From contig NZ_QNUF01000026.1 in the NCBI RefSeq assembly GCF_003385455.1, positions 16,881-80,880 of the forward strand: a stretch of 64,000 nucleotides of DNA, in the 5' to 3' direction. Numbering within the stretch: the stretch's first letter is position 1; each line of letters opens with the position of its first letter. The notes beneath the pieces were generated by a model, which worked only from the letters and a program-made list of their open reading frames with translations, was not told the origin of the DNA and did no database searches. Origin of the DNA: Chryseobacterium rhizosphaerae. GTDB lineage: Bacteria; Bacteroidota; Bacteroidia; Flavobacteriales; Weeksellaceae. A program made the position numbers and the translations under genes. Below, piece by piece: positions 36,193 through 44,368 of the stretch.

Positions 36193-38667
36193 ATGAAATA
36201 TTTTTATATCACAGCTGCACTGGCGACTGCCAGTGTGAAGATCTGTGCACAGCAGAGATTATCCGGAGAAGTGATAGGCGAGAATAGACACAAGCTTACA
36301 AATGCCCGGATCAGTATTGAAAATAAAGAAAATACCTACAATACAACTAGTCAGGATGGAAATTTTACAATAACGGATATCAAAAGTGGGAACTATGAGG
36401 TAAAGGTGAATGCAGACTCCTATGATGAGTATACTGAGCATATTGCAATAGACAGTACATCGCAAAGCAGAAAATTCATTTTTCATCTTTTTAAGGTTGG
36501 AAACATACAGGAAGTAGAAATTACAGGAAGAGCTTCCAAAAAATATTACAGTGATTATTCTTTTTCGGCTACTAAAATAGGAGTACAAAATAAGGATATT
36601 CCTTTTTCCATCTCTACAGTGAGCAAAGAGCTGATCAACGATTGCCAGGCCTATCAGCTTGGAGATGCTGTAAAGCTGGCCAGTAGTGTCACCCCGGTAA
36701 GCTATTATAATCAATTCAGCATCCGGGGGATTGCGCAGAATGAAGAGGGTACAATTATTAATGGAATGCGTACCCGGCAGTATTATTTTATGCAGCCCAT
36801 TACCACCAACCTTGAGAAAATAGAAGTGATTAAAGGTCCGGCCAGTGCCGTTCTCTCCAGTGTAGATCCGGGAGGAAGTATTGTGCTGGTGACAAAAAAG
36901 CCCTTGAAAACTCCTGGCAGAGAAATCAGTATGAGTGTAGGAAGCTTTAGCACCATAAGAAGCTCACTGGACTTTACAGGTCCTTTGAATCAGGATAAAA
37001 CGTTATTGTACCGTTTCAATGCAGCATATTCGGAAGCTAAAAGTTTCAGGGATATACAATCACAAAAGGCCATATTAATATCCCCGTCCTTTTCTTTTAT
37101 CCCCAATGACAGGACGGCTGTCAATGTAGAAATGATTTATAATGACCTGAATGGAAAAATAGACCGTGGACAACCCATTTTTGGTGCAGTGGCAGGAGTT
37201 ACTGATCTGAATAGTACACCTATAAGTTTTAATCTGGGGGCTGTAAATGATTATTTTAAATCAAAAGAGCTTATTATCATGTCGAATTTTACCCATCGTA
37301 TTACTGATAAGCTTAGTATTAATGCGTCATATATGAAGCAGACCTGGAAAGAGGATCTTCAGGAGCACAGAACCACCAATACTTTTGGAGTAGATAGTAA
37401 TAATAAAGCTATTCCGACGCTGGCAGGGATGCAGATGGTACAGCGAAACCAATTCTGGAATACAGATAACTTTAATGCATACATGGTTTTTAATGTTAAA
37501 AGCGGACCTTTAGAACACAAAATCTTGGCAGGGTATGATGTTATCAGTACTCATAAATATAAAGGCGGTGCCCAGAATACGGCAAGAGGATACCTTCTGA
37601 CTAACGGAAAAACAGCATCGTCTTATGACCCTCAAAATGCGGGAGCCTATCAGATGGTGACCATTAACGGGATTACCATGCCCAAGCCGAATGTAGAACA
37701 TTTTAATCTGGCAGATCCTACCTATGCGATTAAGAATCCTGAGGAATATGTATTTTCAAAAGCAGCTCTTCCGGCAGCGTTGATCCGTTCCAATGGAATA
37801 TATATCCAGGACCAGATCAAATGGCATCGTTTTAATCTTTTTCTGAGTCTCAGACAGGAATGGTTTCAGGATATAACCCATTATAAAGAAAATAATGAAG
37901 TGACAGTTAAAGATACCAAACTGATTCCCAGGATTGGGGTGACCTATAATGTAAATGATCACATCAATGTCTATGCTTCCTATATAGAAGGGTTTCAGCC
38001 TCAGCCTAATACAGCTTCACTGGCAGCCGTGGCTATCCCTGAAGGGAGAGCATTTGAACCTTTAAAAAGTAAGTCACAGGAAATAGGGATGAAAGCAGAC
38101 TTTTTCAATAAAAAACTTCACGTTGACTTTGCGGTTTATGAGATCACACAGCGGAATATCCTTCTGAATGCTAATGACCCTTCAGAACCGGACAGACTGG
38201 TCACCAGAGGAGAAGAACGAAGCCGTGGCTTTGAAATGGATATTATAGGAAATATACTCCCCGAATGGCAGGTATTTGCTTCTTATGGGTATAATGATGC
38301 CAGGATTATTAATGATGTAAATCCTGAGTTGGTGGGGGCAAGAAAGCAGAATACACCTTTTCACAGTGCCAATATCTGGCAGAAGTATAGTTTCGAGAAG
38401 ACTTCTTTTCTGAGGGATATCGCCATAGGTTTTGGGGTTCAGTACAGTGGAAATAAAGTTCCAATGTATAACCGTTCCTTTTTGGTGCCGGAATATACCA
38501 TTTTCGATGCAGCAATATACTATACGCCAAAACAGGGACCTTTGAAAATTTCCCTCAATATCAATAATCTTTTTAACACCACTTACTGGCTGGGGGCACA
38601 AAACTATCTGCGTTTATTTCCTGGGGCTCCAAGAAATGCAGTGCTTACAGCAGTATATAAATTTTAA
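36193..38667 (+). CDS. TonB-dependent siderophore-type receptor
   Basis: An outer-membrane receptor of 824 residues from ATG 36193 (MKYFYITAALATASVKICAQ), which gives a proper signal peptide; the frame opens further upstream, but that would overlap the ATPase gene. Residues about 20-110 are a carboxypeptidase-regulatory-like domain (RLSGEVIGENRHKLTNARIS). The plug follows (IPFSISTVSKELINDCQAYQ, GPASAVLSSVDPGGSIVLV), then a 22-strand-type barrel ending in AVLTAVYKF. The plug resembles FhuE/FpvA ferric-siderophore receptors. Its place inside an ABC-2 operon is unusual. Confidence 0.88.
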   Translation: MKYFYITAALATASVKICAQQRLSGEVIGENRHKLTNARISIENKENTYNTTSQDGNFTITDIKSGNYEVKVNADSYDEYTEHIAIDSTSQSRKFIFHLFKVGNIQEVEITGRASKKYYSDYSFSATKIGVQNKDIPFSISTVSKELINDCQAYQLGDAVKLASSVTPVSYYNQFSIRGIAQNEEGTIINGMRTRQYYFMQPITTNLEKIEVIKGPASAVLSSVDPGGSIVLVTKKPLKTPGREISMSVGSFSTIRSSLDFTGPLNQDKTLLYRFNAAYSEAKSFRDIQSQKAILISPSFSFIPNDRTAVNVEMIYNDLNGKIDRGQPIFGAVAGVTDLNSTPISFNLGAVNDYFKSKELIIMSNFTHRITDKLSINASYMKQTWKEDLQEHRTTNTFGVDSNNKAIPTLAGMQMVQRNQFWNTDNFNAYMVFNVKSGPLEHKILAGYDVISTHKYKGGAQNTARGYLLTNGKTASSYDPQNAGAYQMVTINGITMPKPNVEHFNLADPTYAIKNPEEYVFSKAALPAALIRSNGIYIQDQIKWHRFNLFLSLRQEWFQDITHYKENNEVTVKDTKLIPRIGVTYNVNDHINVYASYIEGFQPQPNTASLAAVAIPEGRAFEPLKSKSQEIGMKADFFNKKLHVDFAVYEITQRNILLNANDPSEPDRLVTRGEERSRGFEMDIIGNILPEWQVFASYGYNDARIINDVNPELVGARKQNTPFHSANIWQKYSFEKTSFLRDIAIGFGVQYSGNKVPMYNRSFLVPEYTIFDAAIYYTPKQGPLKISLNINNLFNTTYWLGAQNYLRLFPGAPRNAVLTAVYKF

Positions 38668-38678
38668 ATCATATTACT

Positions 38679-40127
38679 ATGAGAATACATATTGTCCGGC
38701 TGATTTCAAAACAGGTTTGGAAACAGTCATTACAAAATAAAGCCGTTGTTTTTCTTCTGATGATTTTAAGTCTTCTTTTTGTATTTGCAGCGTATACAGG
38801 ATGGCAGGATTATAAGGTACAGGAAAATAACAGAATCAGACATCAGATGGAGGTACGTCAGCAGTGGGAAGAAAAACCGGATAAACATCCTCACCGGATG
38901 GCGCATTACGGATATTTGATTTTCCGACCGAGATACCCGTTTAGCTTTTTCGATTATGGATTAGAGCGGTATATGGGAAACTCTGTATTTCTGGAAGCTC
39001 ACAAGCAAAATACGGTTAATTTTTCAGAGGCAGGGTTTTCAACGGGGATGCTGCGTTTTGGAGAGGTAAGTACTGCTGTAATTTTGCAGACTTTGATTCC
39101 GTTATTTATATTTTTTCTTGGATTCAGCTGCATTTCAGCAGAGCGGGAGAATAACACACTGAAAGTATTACTGAGCCAGGGTGTCAAATGGAAAGAGCTG
39201 TTGGCCGGGAAAATAGTAGGTTTACTTTGTTTGGTCAGCATTGTGTTTTTTCCTGTGATGCTGTTGTCGGCGTTTATTTGGTTTAGCCTTGCAGGTTTCT
39301 ACACTACAGTTAATGAGTTTTCGCATTTATTGTTGGTGACTGTAGTATACCTGGCGTATTTTTTCATGATTTGCAGTATCTGTGTTATGGTATCGGCAGT
39401 AAGCAGTACCTCGAGATCTTCTTTAATAAAGCTAATAGGAATATGGCTTTTGTTTATTGTTATTATACCAAGGACTGCGCAGGCTTTTGGATCCTTTCTT
39501 TATCCGGCTCCATCAAAAATAGATTTTGATACTATGGTGGAAAATGAACTGGTAAAAACCGGAGACAGCCATAACCCTAATGATATATATTATAAAGGAA
39601 TAAAAGATTCTTTACTCAATGCATACAAAGTAAAAACGGTAGAGGAACTGCCTTTTAATTATAGCGGATATATTATGGCTGAAGGAGAAAAGATCAGCTC
39701 GGGAATCTACAATAAATACTGGAAAAGGCAGCTTACAATTTATGAGCAGCAGAACAGTATTAATAATTCCCTTGTTTTTGTTAACCCTTTTCAGGCTGTC
39801 AGGAACCTTTCCATGGCACTTACGGGGTCTGATTTTAATTCTTATATAAGTTATCAGGAACAAGTGGAAGACTACCGGTATCAATTGGCACAGCTGATGA
39901 ACAAACTGCAGATGGAGAATATCAGCAATAAAAAACAGCTGCCGGGAGAGAAACCGTATACCATCGGGAGAGATCACTGGAAAGAACTTCCGGATTTTCA
40001 GTATCGTTTTATCAGTAGCAGGGAGCTTTTTCAGAATGAGGCGGCTTCAGGGCTTTCACTTCTTGTATGGGGAGTGGGTCTTCTTTTTATCCTTCATTTT
40101 ATATCCAAAAAAATAAAAATAAATTAG
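38679..40127 (+). CDS. ABC-2 permease, DUF3526 family (first of two)
   Basis: A 482-residue membrane protein. TM1 is VVFLLMILSLLFVFAAYTG, followed by a long extracytoplasmic loop, then clusters of TM helices near 150-275 and a final helix near 455-475. The central part reads CISAERENNTLKVLLSQGVKWKELL, the ABC-2 pattern (SxERExxTLxLLLS). It lies 11 bp after the receptor gene and just before its paralogue. Together with the ATPase at 35481 it probably makes a complete ABC exporter. Confidence 0.82.
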   Translation: MRIHIVRLISKQVWKQSLQNKAVVFLLMILSLLFVFAAYTGWQDYKVQENNRIRHQMEVRQQWEEKPDKHPHRMAHYGYLIFRPRYPFSFFDYGLERYMGNSVFLEAHKQNTVNFSEAGFSTGMLRFGEVSTAVILQTLIPLFIFFLGFSCISAERENNTLKVLLSQGVKWKELLAGKIVGLLCLVSIVFFPVMLLSAFIWFSLAGFYTTVNEFSHLLLVTVVYLAYFFMICSICVMVSAVSSTSRSSLIKLIGIWLLFIVIIPRTAQAFGSFLYPAPSKIDFDTMVENELVKTGDSHNPNDIYYKGIKDSLLNAYKVKTVEELPFNYSGYIMAEGEKISSGIYNKYWKRQLTIYEQQNSINNSLVFVNPFQAVRNLSMALTGSDFNSYISYQEQVEDYRYQLAQLMNKLQMENISNKKQLPGEKPYTIGRDHWKELPDFQYRFISSRELFQNEAASGLSLLVWGVGLLFILHFISKKIKIN

Positions 40128-40129
40128 TC

Positions 40130-41479
40130 ATGTACCTATTATTATACAAGAATTTTATACGTTCCCAGGCAGCTTACCTAGGAATATTGTTTCTGCTCTT
40201 ATCAGGATTGATCAGTATTTTTGTAGGAAAACAATTTATAGATCAGCAGAATGCCAATATCCATAAAACAGAGATATATCAGCATGAGCATATCCAGAGG
40301 TATACAGGATATATAGACAAAGACCTTGGGCTGCTTCTGTATTATCTGAAATTTGGATTGGTTAATAAAGCAGATCCTATTAATGCATTGTCAATAGGAC
40401 AGAGAGATCTTAATCCTTCCATACAGAGTGTGACGATCAGAAACCTGGAAGGTCAAAAATATGATACTGATCTTCAGAATCCTGTAAGCCTTCTTTTAGG
40501 AAGCCTGGATCTTGGATTTGTCATTATTTTTCTTTTTCCTTTGGTCATTATATCATATACCTATAACCTTTTATCAGAAGAGAAAGAAGAAAGCACATGG
40601 GTTCTTCTTTGTGTACAGTCTCAAAAACCTTTCCGTATTTTATTTCAAAAATTTATGATACGTTTTACGGCCATTGCCGGAACTTTATTCCTTTTGGTTC
40701 TTTTGGCAATTCCTATTCTGAATCTCAGCTTTGATCTCACTTTATTAGCTTTCATCATGATTTCCCTGTTGTATTTTATTTTCTGGTTTGCTTTGAGCTT
40801 TTGGGTGGTTTCATGGAATAAAAATTCAAGACTAAGTGCAGCAGGGCTTTTATGTTTCTGGATTGTGCTTACTGTTATTCTTCCTGCTGTTCTCAATAAT
40901 TTTATTTTAAGCAAATATCCATTACCGGAGGCATTGGATACTGCTATTGAGCAGAGAGAAGCCTATCATGAAAAATGGGATACAGACCAGAAACCGACTT
41001 TGGAAAAGTTCTACCAACATTATCCACAGTTCAGGTCTTATGGTTTTCCAAAAGAGAATTTCAGCTGGCTTTGGTATTATGCGATGCAACAGATGGGGGA
41101 TGATGAATCTAAAAACCAGTCGGATCAACTGAAGACGAAGCTTTGGAAAAGAGAGGAGATGAGCAGGAGGTTTTCCTACTTTATCCCTGGCTTACATGTA
41201 CAGTTTCAATTGAATGATCTTACCGGTTCAGGACTTGCAGATCAGTTACAATTTATGCAGGCTGTTGAACTGTTTCATGAAAAGAAAAGACTTTTCTTTT
41301 ATCCTGAAATTTTTGCCAAAAAGCCTACAGAAACCATCAACTGGAAAGACTTTAAACTGGAATATTATCATAACAGATCTTCTGTCAATGGGTTGATGAT
41401 GTTTGGACCGTTGCTGTTGTTGAGTGTGTTTTTTTATTTTGCAGGGCTTGTTAATTTTAGGAAACAAACTGTTTTGTAG
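40130..41479 (+). CDS. ABC-2 permease, DUF3526 family (second of two)
   Basis: Starting at ATG 40130 (MYLLLYKNFIRSQAAYLG), two bases after the preceding stop codon, it has 449 residues. An earlier in-frame ATG at 40067 would overlap the first permease and is rejected. TM1 is YLGILFLLLSGLISIFV and the ABC-2 pattern reads YNLLSEEKEESTWVLLCVQ. Other TM helices are at about 165-270 and the C-terminus. It is paralogous to the upstream gene; the two are likely the heteromeric membrane part of the exporter. It is the last gene of the operon. Confidence 0.82.
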   Translation: MYLLLYKNFIRSQAAYLGILFLLLSGLISIFVGKQFIDQQNANIHKTEIYQHEHIQRYTGYIDKDLGLLLYYLKFGLVNKADPINALSIGQRDLNPSIQSVTIRNLEGQKYDTDLQNPVSLLLGSLDLGFVIIFLFPLVIISYTYNLLSEEKEESTWVLLCVQSQKPFRILFQKFMIRFTAIAGTLFLLVLLAIPILNLSFDLTLLAFIMISLLYFIFWFALSFWVVSWNKNSRLSAAGLLCFWIVLTVILPAVLNNFILSKYPLPEALDTAIEQREAYHEKWDTDQKPTLEKFYQHYPQFRSYGFPKENFSWLWYYAMQQMGDDESKNQSDQLKTKLWKREEMSRRFSYFIPGLHVQFQLNDLTGSGLADQLQFMQAVELFHEKKRLFFYPEIFAKKPTETINWKDFKLEYYHNRSSVNGLMMFGPLLLLSVFFYFAGLVNFRKQTVL

Positions 41480-41584
41480 TCGGTTATAGCATGTAAAAAA
41501 CACATGTGTTTGATTATTTCCTCAGTGTAAGAAAAAAGAATTTTACTGAAATTCAGGATTTTTACAAATTTTCTGGGTGCTGTA

Positions 41585-41615
41585 TTGGCTGGAATCACCA
41601 TAAAACCTATATTTG
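41585..41615 (+). promoter_or_regulatory. Flavobacterial promoter of the Hc1-like gene
   Basis: -33 TTG at 41585-41587, a 20-base spacer and -7 TATATTTG at 41608-41615 fit the Bacteroidota consensus TTG-N17-23-TAnnTTTG very well. The start codon follows 20 bp later. Confidence 0.75.
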
Positions 41616-41635
41616 CAGCCTAAATTTTTAAATAA

Positions 41636-41812
41636 ATGAAAGAACTAATTGAAAAAATCAACGCAGAATTTGAAGCGTTCACAACTGAGGCAAACCAACA
41701 AGCAGAAAAAGGAAACAAAGCAGCTGGTACAAGAGCTCGTAAAGCAGCTTTAGAACTAAGCAAACTGTTCAAAGACTTCAGAAAAGTTTCTGTAGAAGAA
41801 GCTAAAAAATAA
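41636..41812 (+). CDS. Histone H1-like (Hc1 family) small protein
   Basis: A 58-residue protein, MKELIEKINAEFEAF then NKAAGTRARKAALELSKLFK, ending EEAKK. It matches the short Hc1-family histone-like proteins that are abundant in Bacteroidota and thought to bind the nucleoid. It is mainly a two-helix coiled segment with a basic middle. It falls below common ORF length cut-offs. A strong promoter upstream and a near-perfect terminator downstream mark it as a highly expressed single gene. Confidence 0.88.
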   Translation: MKELIEKINAEFEAFTTEANQQAEKGNKAAGTRARKAALELSKLFKDFRKVSVEEAKK

Positions 41813-41821
41813 TTCACCTCT

Positions 41822-41849
41822 AACCGGCTTTTAAAGCCGGTTTTTTTTT
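41822..41849 (+). terminator. Strong Rho-independent terminator
   Basis: AACCGGCTTT (41822-41831) pairs with AAAGCCGGTT (41833-41842), followed by a T run. It ends the Hc1-like transcript. Confidence 0.9.
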
Positions 41850-42048
41850 ATGCCTTCAATTTCTGTACAACATTTCTTTCGCTTACTCATGATGGCTCAT
41901 ACGGTAGCCTGCTTTTGCTAACCCTTTGTGATGAATATCAACTTTTCATGCAAAAAGGTTGAAAACATTCGTCCGTAAAGACTTTTTTGCCTCTAATCCT
42001 TTATCATTTCCGCAATTTCCTTTATCTTTAAACCAATCAATATATGTT

Positions 42049-43620
42049 ATGAAGATAAATAGATTTTTTGCAGTACCGGCAGTGGTGTTGGCTGCCCAAT
42101 TTTCATGGGCTCAGGTAAAAGTAGATCCGAAAGAAAAACTTGATCCGATCGTAAAAAGTTTTGTAGATGAAGTAAATAACAATTCTCAGCTTGAAAATAT
42201 GGCTGGCGAATTATTAGACGGTATAGGCCCGCGTCTTGTGGGAACTCCGGAAATGCTTGCCGCCAATGAATGGAGTGCCGGGAAACTTCGCTCATGGGGA
42301 GTGGAGGCAAACCTTCAGCAATTTGGAACATGGAAAGGCTGGCAAAGAGGGATTACCCATGTTGATATGGTATATCCGCGTGTAAAATCACTGTCTGCAA
42401 CGCAATTGGCCTGGAGCCCGGCGACTAAAAAAGCTGTGGAAGCAGAAGTAATTATTCTTCCTAAAGTATCTTCTAAAGCAGAATTTGATCAATGGCTGCC
42501 TTCCGCAAAAGGGAAAATTGTGCTGATGGCTCAATATCAAAAAATAGGACGCTCTGATGAGCAGATCAAAGAATTTGCAACTCCTGAACTTTATGAAAAA
42601 CTTAAAGCGGAAAAAGAGCAGGCTGCCAAGGACTTTACTGCGTATGTAAAAAATATAGGCTACGACAACAGCACGCTTCCGGAAGCTTTGGAAAAAGCAG
42701 GGGCAGCAGGAATTGCTATTTCCAACTGGACAGGGATTATGGGCGCCAACAGAATCTTCGGAGCAAAAACATTCAAAATTCCAATGATCGACATTGATGT
42801 GGAAGATTATGGAATGCTTTACAGAATGGCGGAAAAAGGAAGTAAGCCAAAAATTAAAATTGATGCCCAGTCAAAAATCCTTCCTGATGCCAAAAGCTTC
42901 AATACCATCGGAATGATCAAAGGAAAGGAAAAACCTGAAGAATATGTTATCCTTTCTGCTCACCTTGATTCCTGGGATGGAGCTCAGGGAGCTACGGATA
43001 ATGGAACAGGTACCCTTACGATGCTTGAAACCATGAGAATCCTAAAGAAATATTATCCAAACAATAAGAGAACAATCGTTATCGGACTTTGGGGAAGTGA
43101 AGAACAGGGGTTAAATGGTTCCAGAGGTTTTGTAGCAGACAACCCTCAGATCATTAAAGGAGTACAGGCTGCCTTCAACCAGGATAACGGAACAGGAAGA
43201 GTGGTAAACATCAGCGGTCAGGGATTTGTGAAAGCATATGATTATATCGGAAGATGGCTTGATGGAGTTCCAAAAACCGTAAAAGGACACATTAAAACTG
43301 ACTTCCCTGGAATGCCAGGAGGTGGAGGTTCTGATCATGCTTCCTTTGTAGCGGCAGGAGTGCCAGGATTCTCTTTAGGTTCTCTGAACTGGGGGTATTT
43401 TGGGTATACATGGCATACTACAAAAGATACGTATGATAAGATTGTTTTTGATGAAGTGAAAAATAATGTGGTTTTAACTGCTGCATTGGCGTATATGGCT
43501 TCTGAAGATCCTGAATTTACCAATAGAGAAAAAAGAGTAATGCCTCAGGATGAAAAGGGCGGAACAATAAAATGGCCGGAACTTAAGGAGCCGAGAAGAG
43601 ATTCTAAAGAATATAAATAA
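42049..43620 (+). CDS. M28-family zinc peptidase, secreted
   Basis: From ATG 42049 (MKINRFFAVPAVVLAAQFSWAQ), which gives a good signal peptide, the product has 523 residues. An upstream in-frame ATG at 41959 adds 30 residues ahead of the signal and is rejected. A PA-type insert (about 90-260) precedes the M28 catalytic domain. Zinc ligands appear as AHLDSWDGAQGATDNGTG (His and Asp), WGSEEQGLNGSRG (Glu pair), NQDNGTG and GGSDHASF (His). It is likely a periplasmic or surface aminopeptidase or carboxypeptidase. Monocistronic, with its own terminator. Confidence 0.9.
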   Translation: MKINRFFAVPAVVLAAQFSWAQVKVDPKEKLDPIVKSFVDEVNNNSQLENMAGELLDGIGPRLVGTPEMLAANEWSAGKLRSWGVEANLQQFGTWKGWQRGITHVDMVYPRVKSLSATQLAWSPATKKAVEAEVIILPKVSSKAEFDQWLPSAKGKIVLMAQYQKIGRSDEQIKEFATPELYEKLKAEKEQAAKDFTAYVKNIGYDNSTLPEALEKAGAAGIAISNWTGIMGANRIFGAKTFKIPMIDIDVEDYGMLYRMAEKGSKPKIKIDAQSKILPDAKSFNTIGMIKGKEKPEEYVILSAHLDSWDGAQGATDNGTGTLTMLETMRILKKYYPNNKRTIVIGLWGSEEQGLNGSRGFVADNPQIIKGVQAAFNQDNGTGRVVNISGQGFVKAYDYIGRWLDGVPKTVKGHIKTDFPGMPGGGGSDHASFVAAGVPGFSLGSLNWGYFGYTWHTTKDTYDKIVFDEVKNNVVLTAALAYMASEDPEFTNREKRVMPQDEKGGTIKWPELKEPRRDSKEYK

Positions 43621-43644
43621 TAAGATATTAGTATTCAAAATAAC

Positions 43645-43673
43645 AAAGGCTGCCTATTTAGGCAGCCTTTTTA
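43645..43673 (+). terminator. Bidirectional terminator between convergent genes
   Basis: AAAGGCTGCC (43645-43654) pairs with GGCAGCCTTT (43661-43670). A T tract follows on the plus strand. The minus strand also has flanking T residues, so it may serve the converging HAD gene too. Confidence 0.88.
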
Positions 43674-43701
43674 TGTAGGTATATTCGTATAGTTTTTACA
43701 A

Positions 43702-44337
43702 TTAGATATACAATTCTAAATCTGAAAACTTTGAAATAGAAGGTTCATATGAAGGATCTTCTAATTTTCCAAAACCATATTTACAAAAAATAAACTCCAG
43801 CTCATTTGATTTTGATGAGTTGTAATCTGTTTGGGTATCGCCAATATAAATGGTGTTTTCGGGGTTTAATTGATTCCTTTCCATGATCAGCTTTATGTTT
43901 TCAGCCTTGGGTTTTTGGGTCCGTCCGTGAGATTCAAAATCTGCAAACAGGTCATTGAACTGACAGTATTCTAAAAATGCTTCAATATATCCATCCTGAC
44001 AGTTGCTTACGATAAAAAGGCGGTGCGTGTTGGTAAGGCTTTTCAGGGTATTCTCAACACCATCATACAGAATCCCACCCTGGATACGCAGTATTTCATT
44101 TTCCTGAGAAACAATTTCAGAAAGTATTTCCTGAGCCTGCCGATCTGAAATTCCGGGAACAATATCTTTAACGATATCAAGCGCCAGTAATCCCATATAC
44201 TGATCCATATCTTCAGGTTTCAGGTCTTTTTTTATCAGCTGATACCTGTTCAGAACATGATTCCATATCGTAATGATAGAAGCTCTGGAATCCCATAAAG
44301 TTCCATCTAAATCGAAAATTAAATTCTTATAATTCAA
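43702..44337 (-). CDS. HAD-superfamily phosphatase (Gph-like)
   Basis: A 211-residue hydrolase. Motif I is FDLDGTLWDSRA with the catalytic aspartates, motif II FIVSNCQDGY, motif III lysine in GRTQKPKAENI and motif IV YIGDTQTDYNSS. A helical cap lies between motifs I and II. The layout suits phosphoglycolate phosphatase or related small-phosphate phosphatases, but specificity is not readable. It is 31 bp downstream of the tex gene and is probably co-transcribed with it. Confidence 0.88.
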   Translation of the reverse strand: MNYKNLIFDLDGTLWDSRASIITIWNHVLNRYQLIKKDLKPEDMDQYMGLLALDIVKDIVPGISDRQAQEILSEIVSQENEILRIQGGILYDGVENTLKSLTNTHRLFIVSNCQDGYIEAFLEYCQFNDLFADFESHGRTQKPKAENIKLIMERNQLNPENTIYIGDTQTDYNSSKSNELEFIFCKYGFGKLEDPSYEPSISKFSDLELYI

Positions 44338-44368
44338 GGTGTATTTTTTTATTGATTAAAATATATGC

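Noticed and set aside
41498..41511. Palindrome AAACACATGTGTTT after the permease gene as a terminator
   Set aside because: It has no loop and no adequate T tract; too short to support a call.
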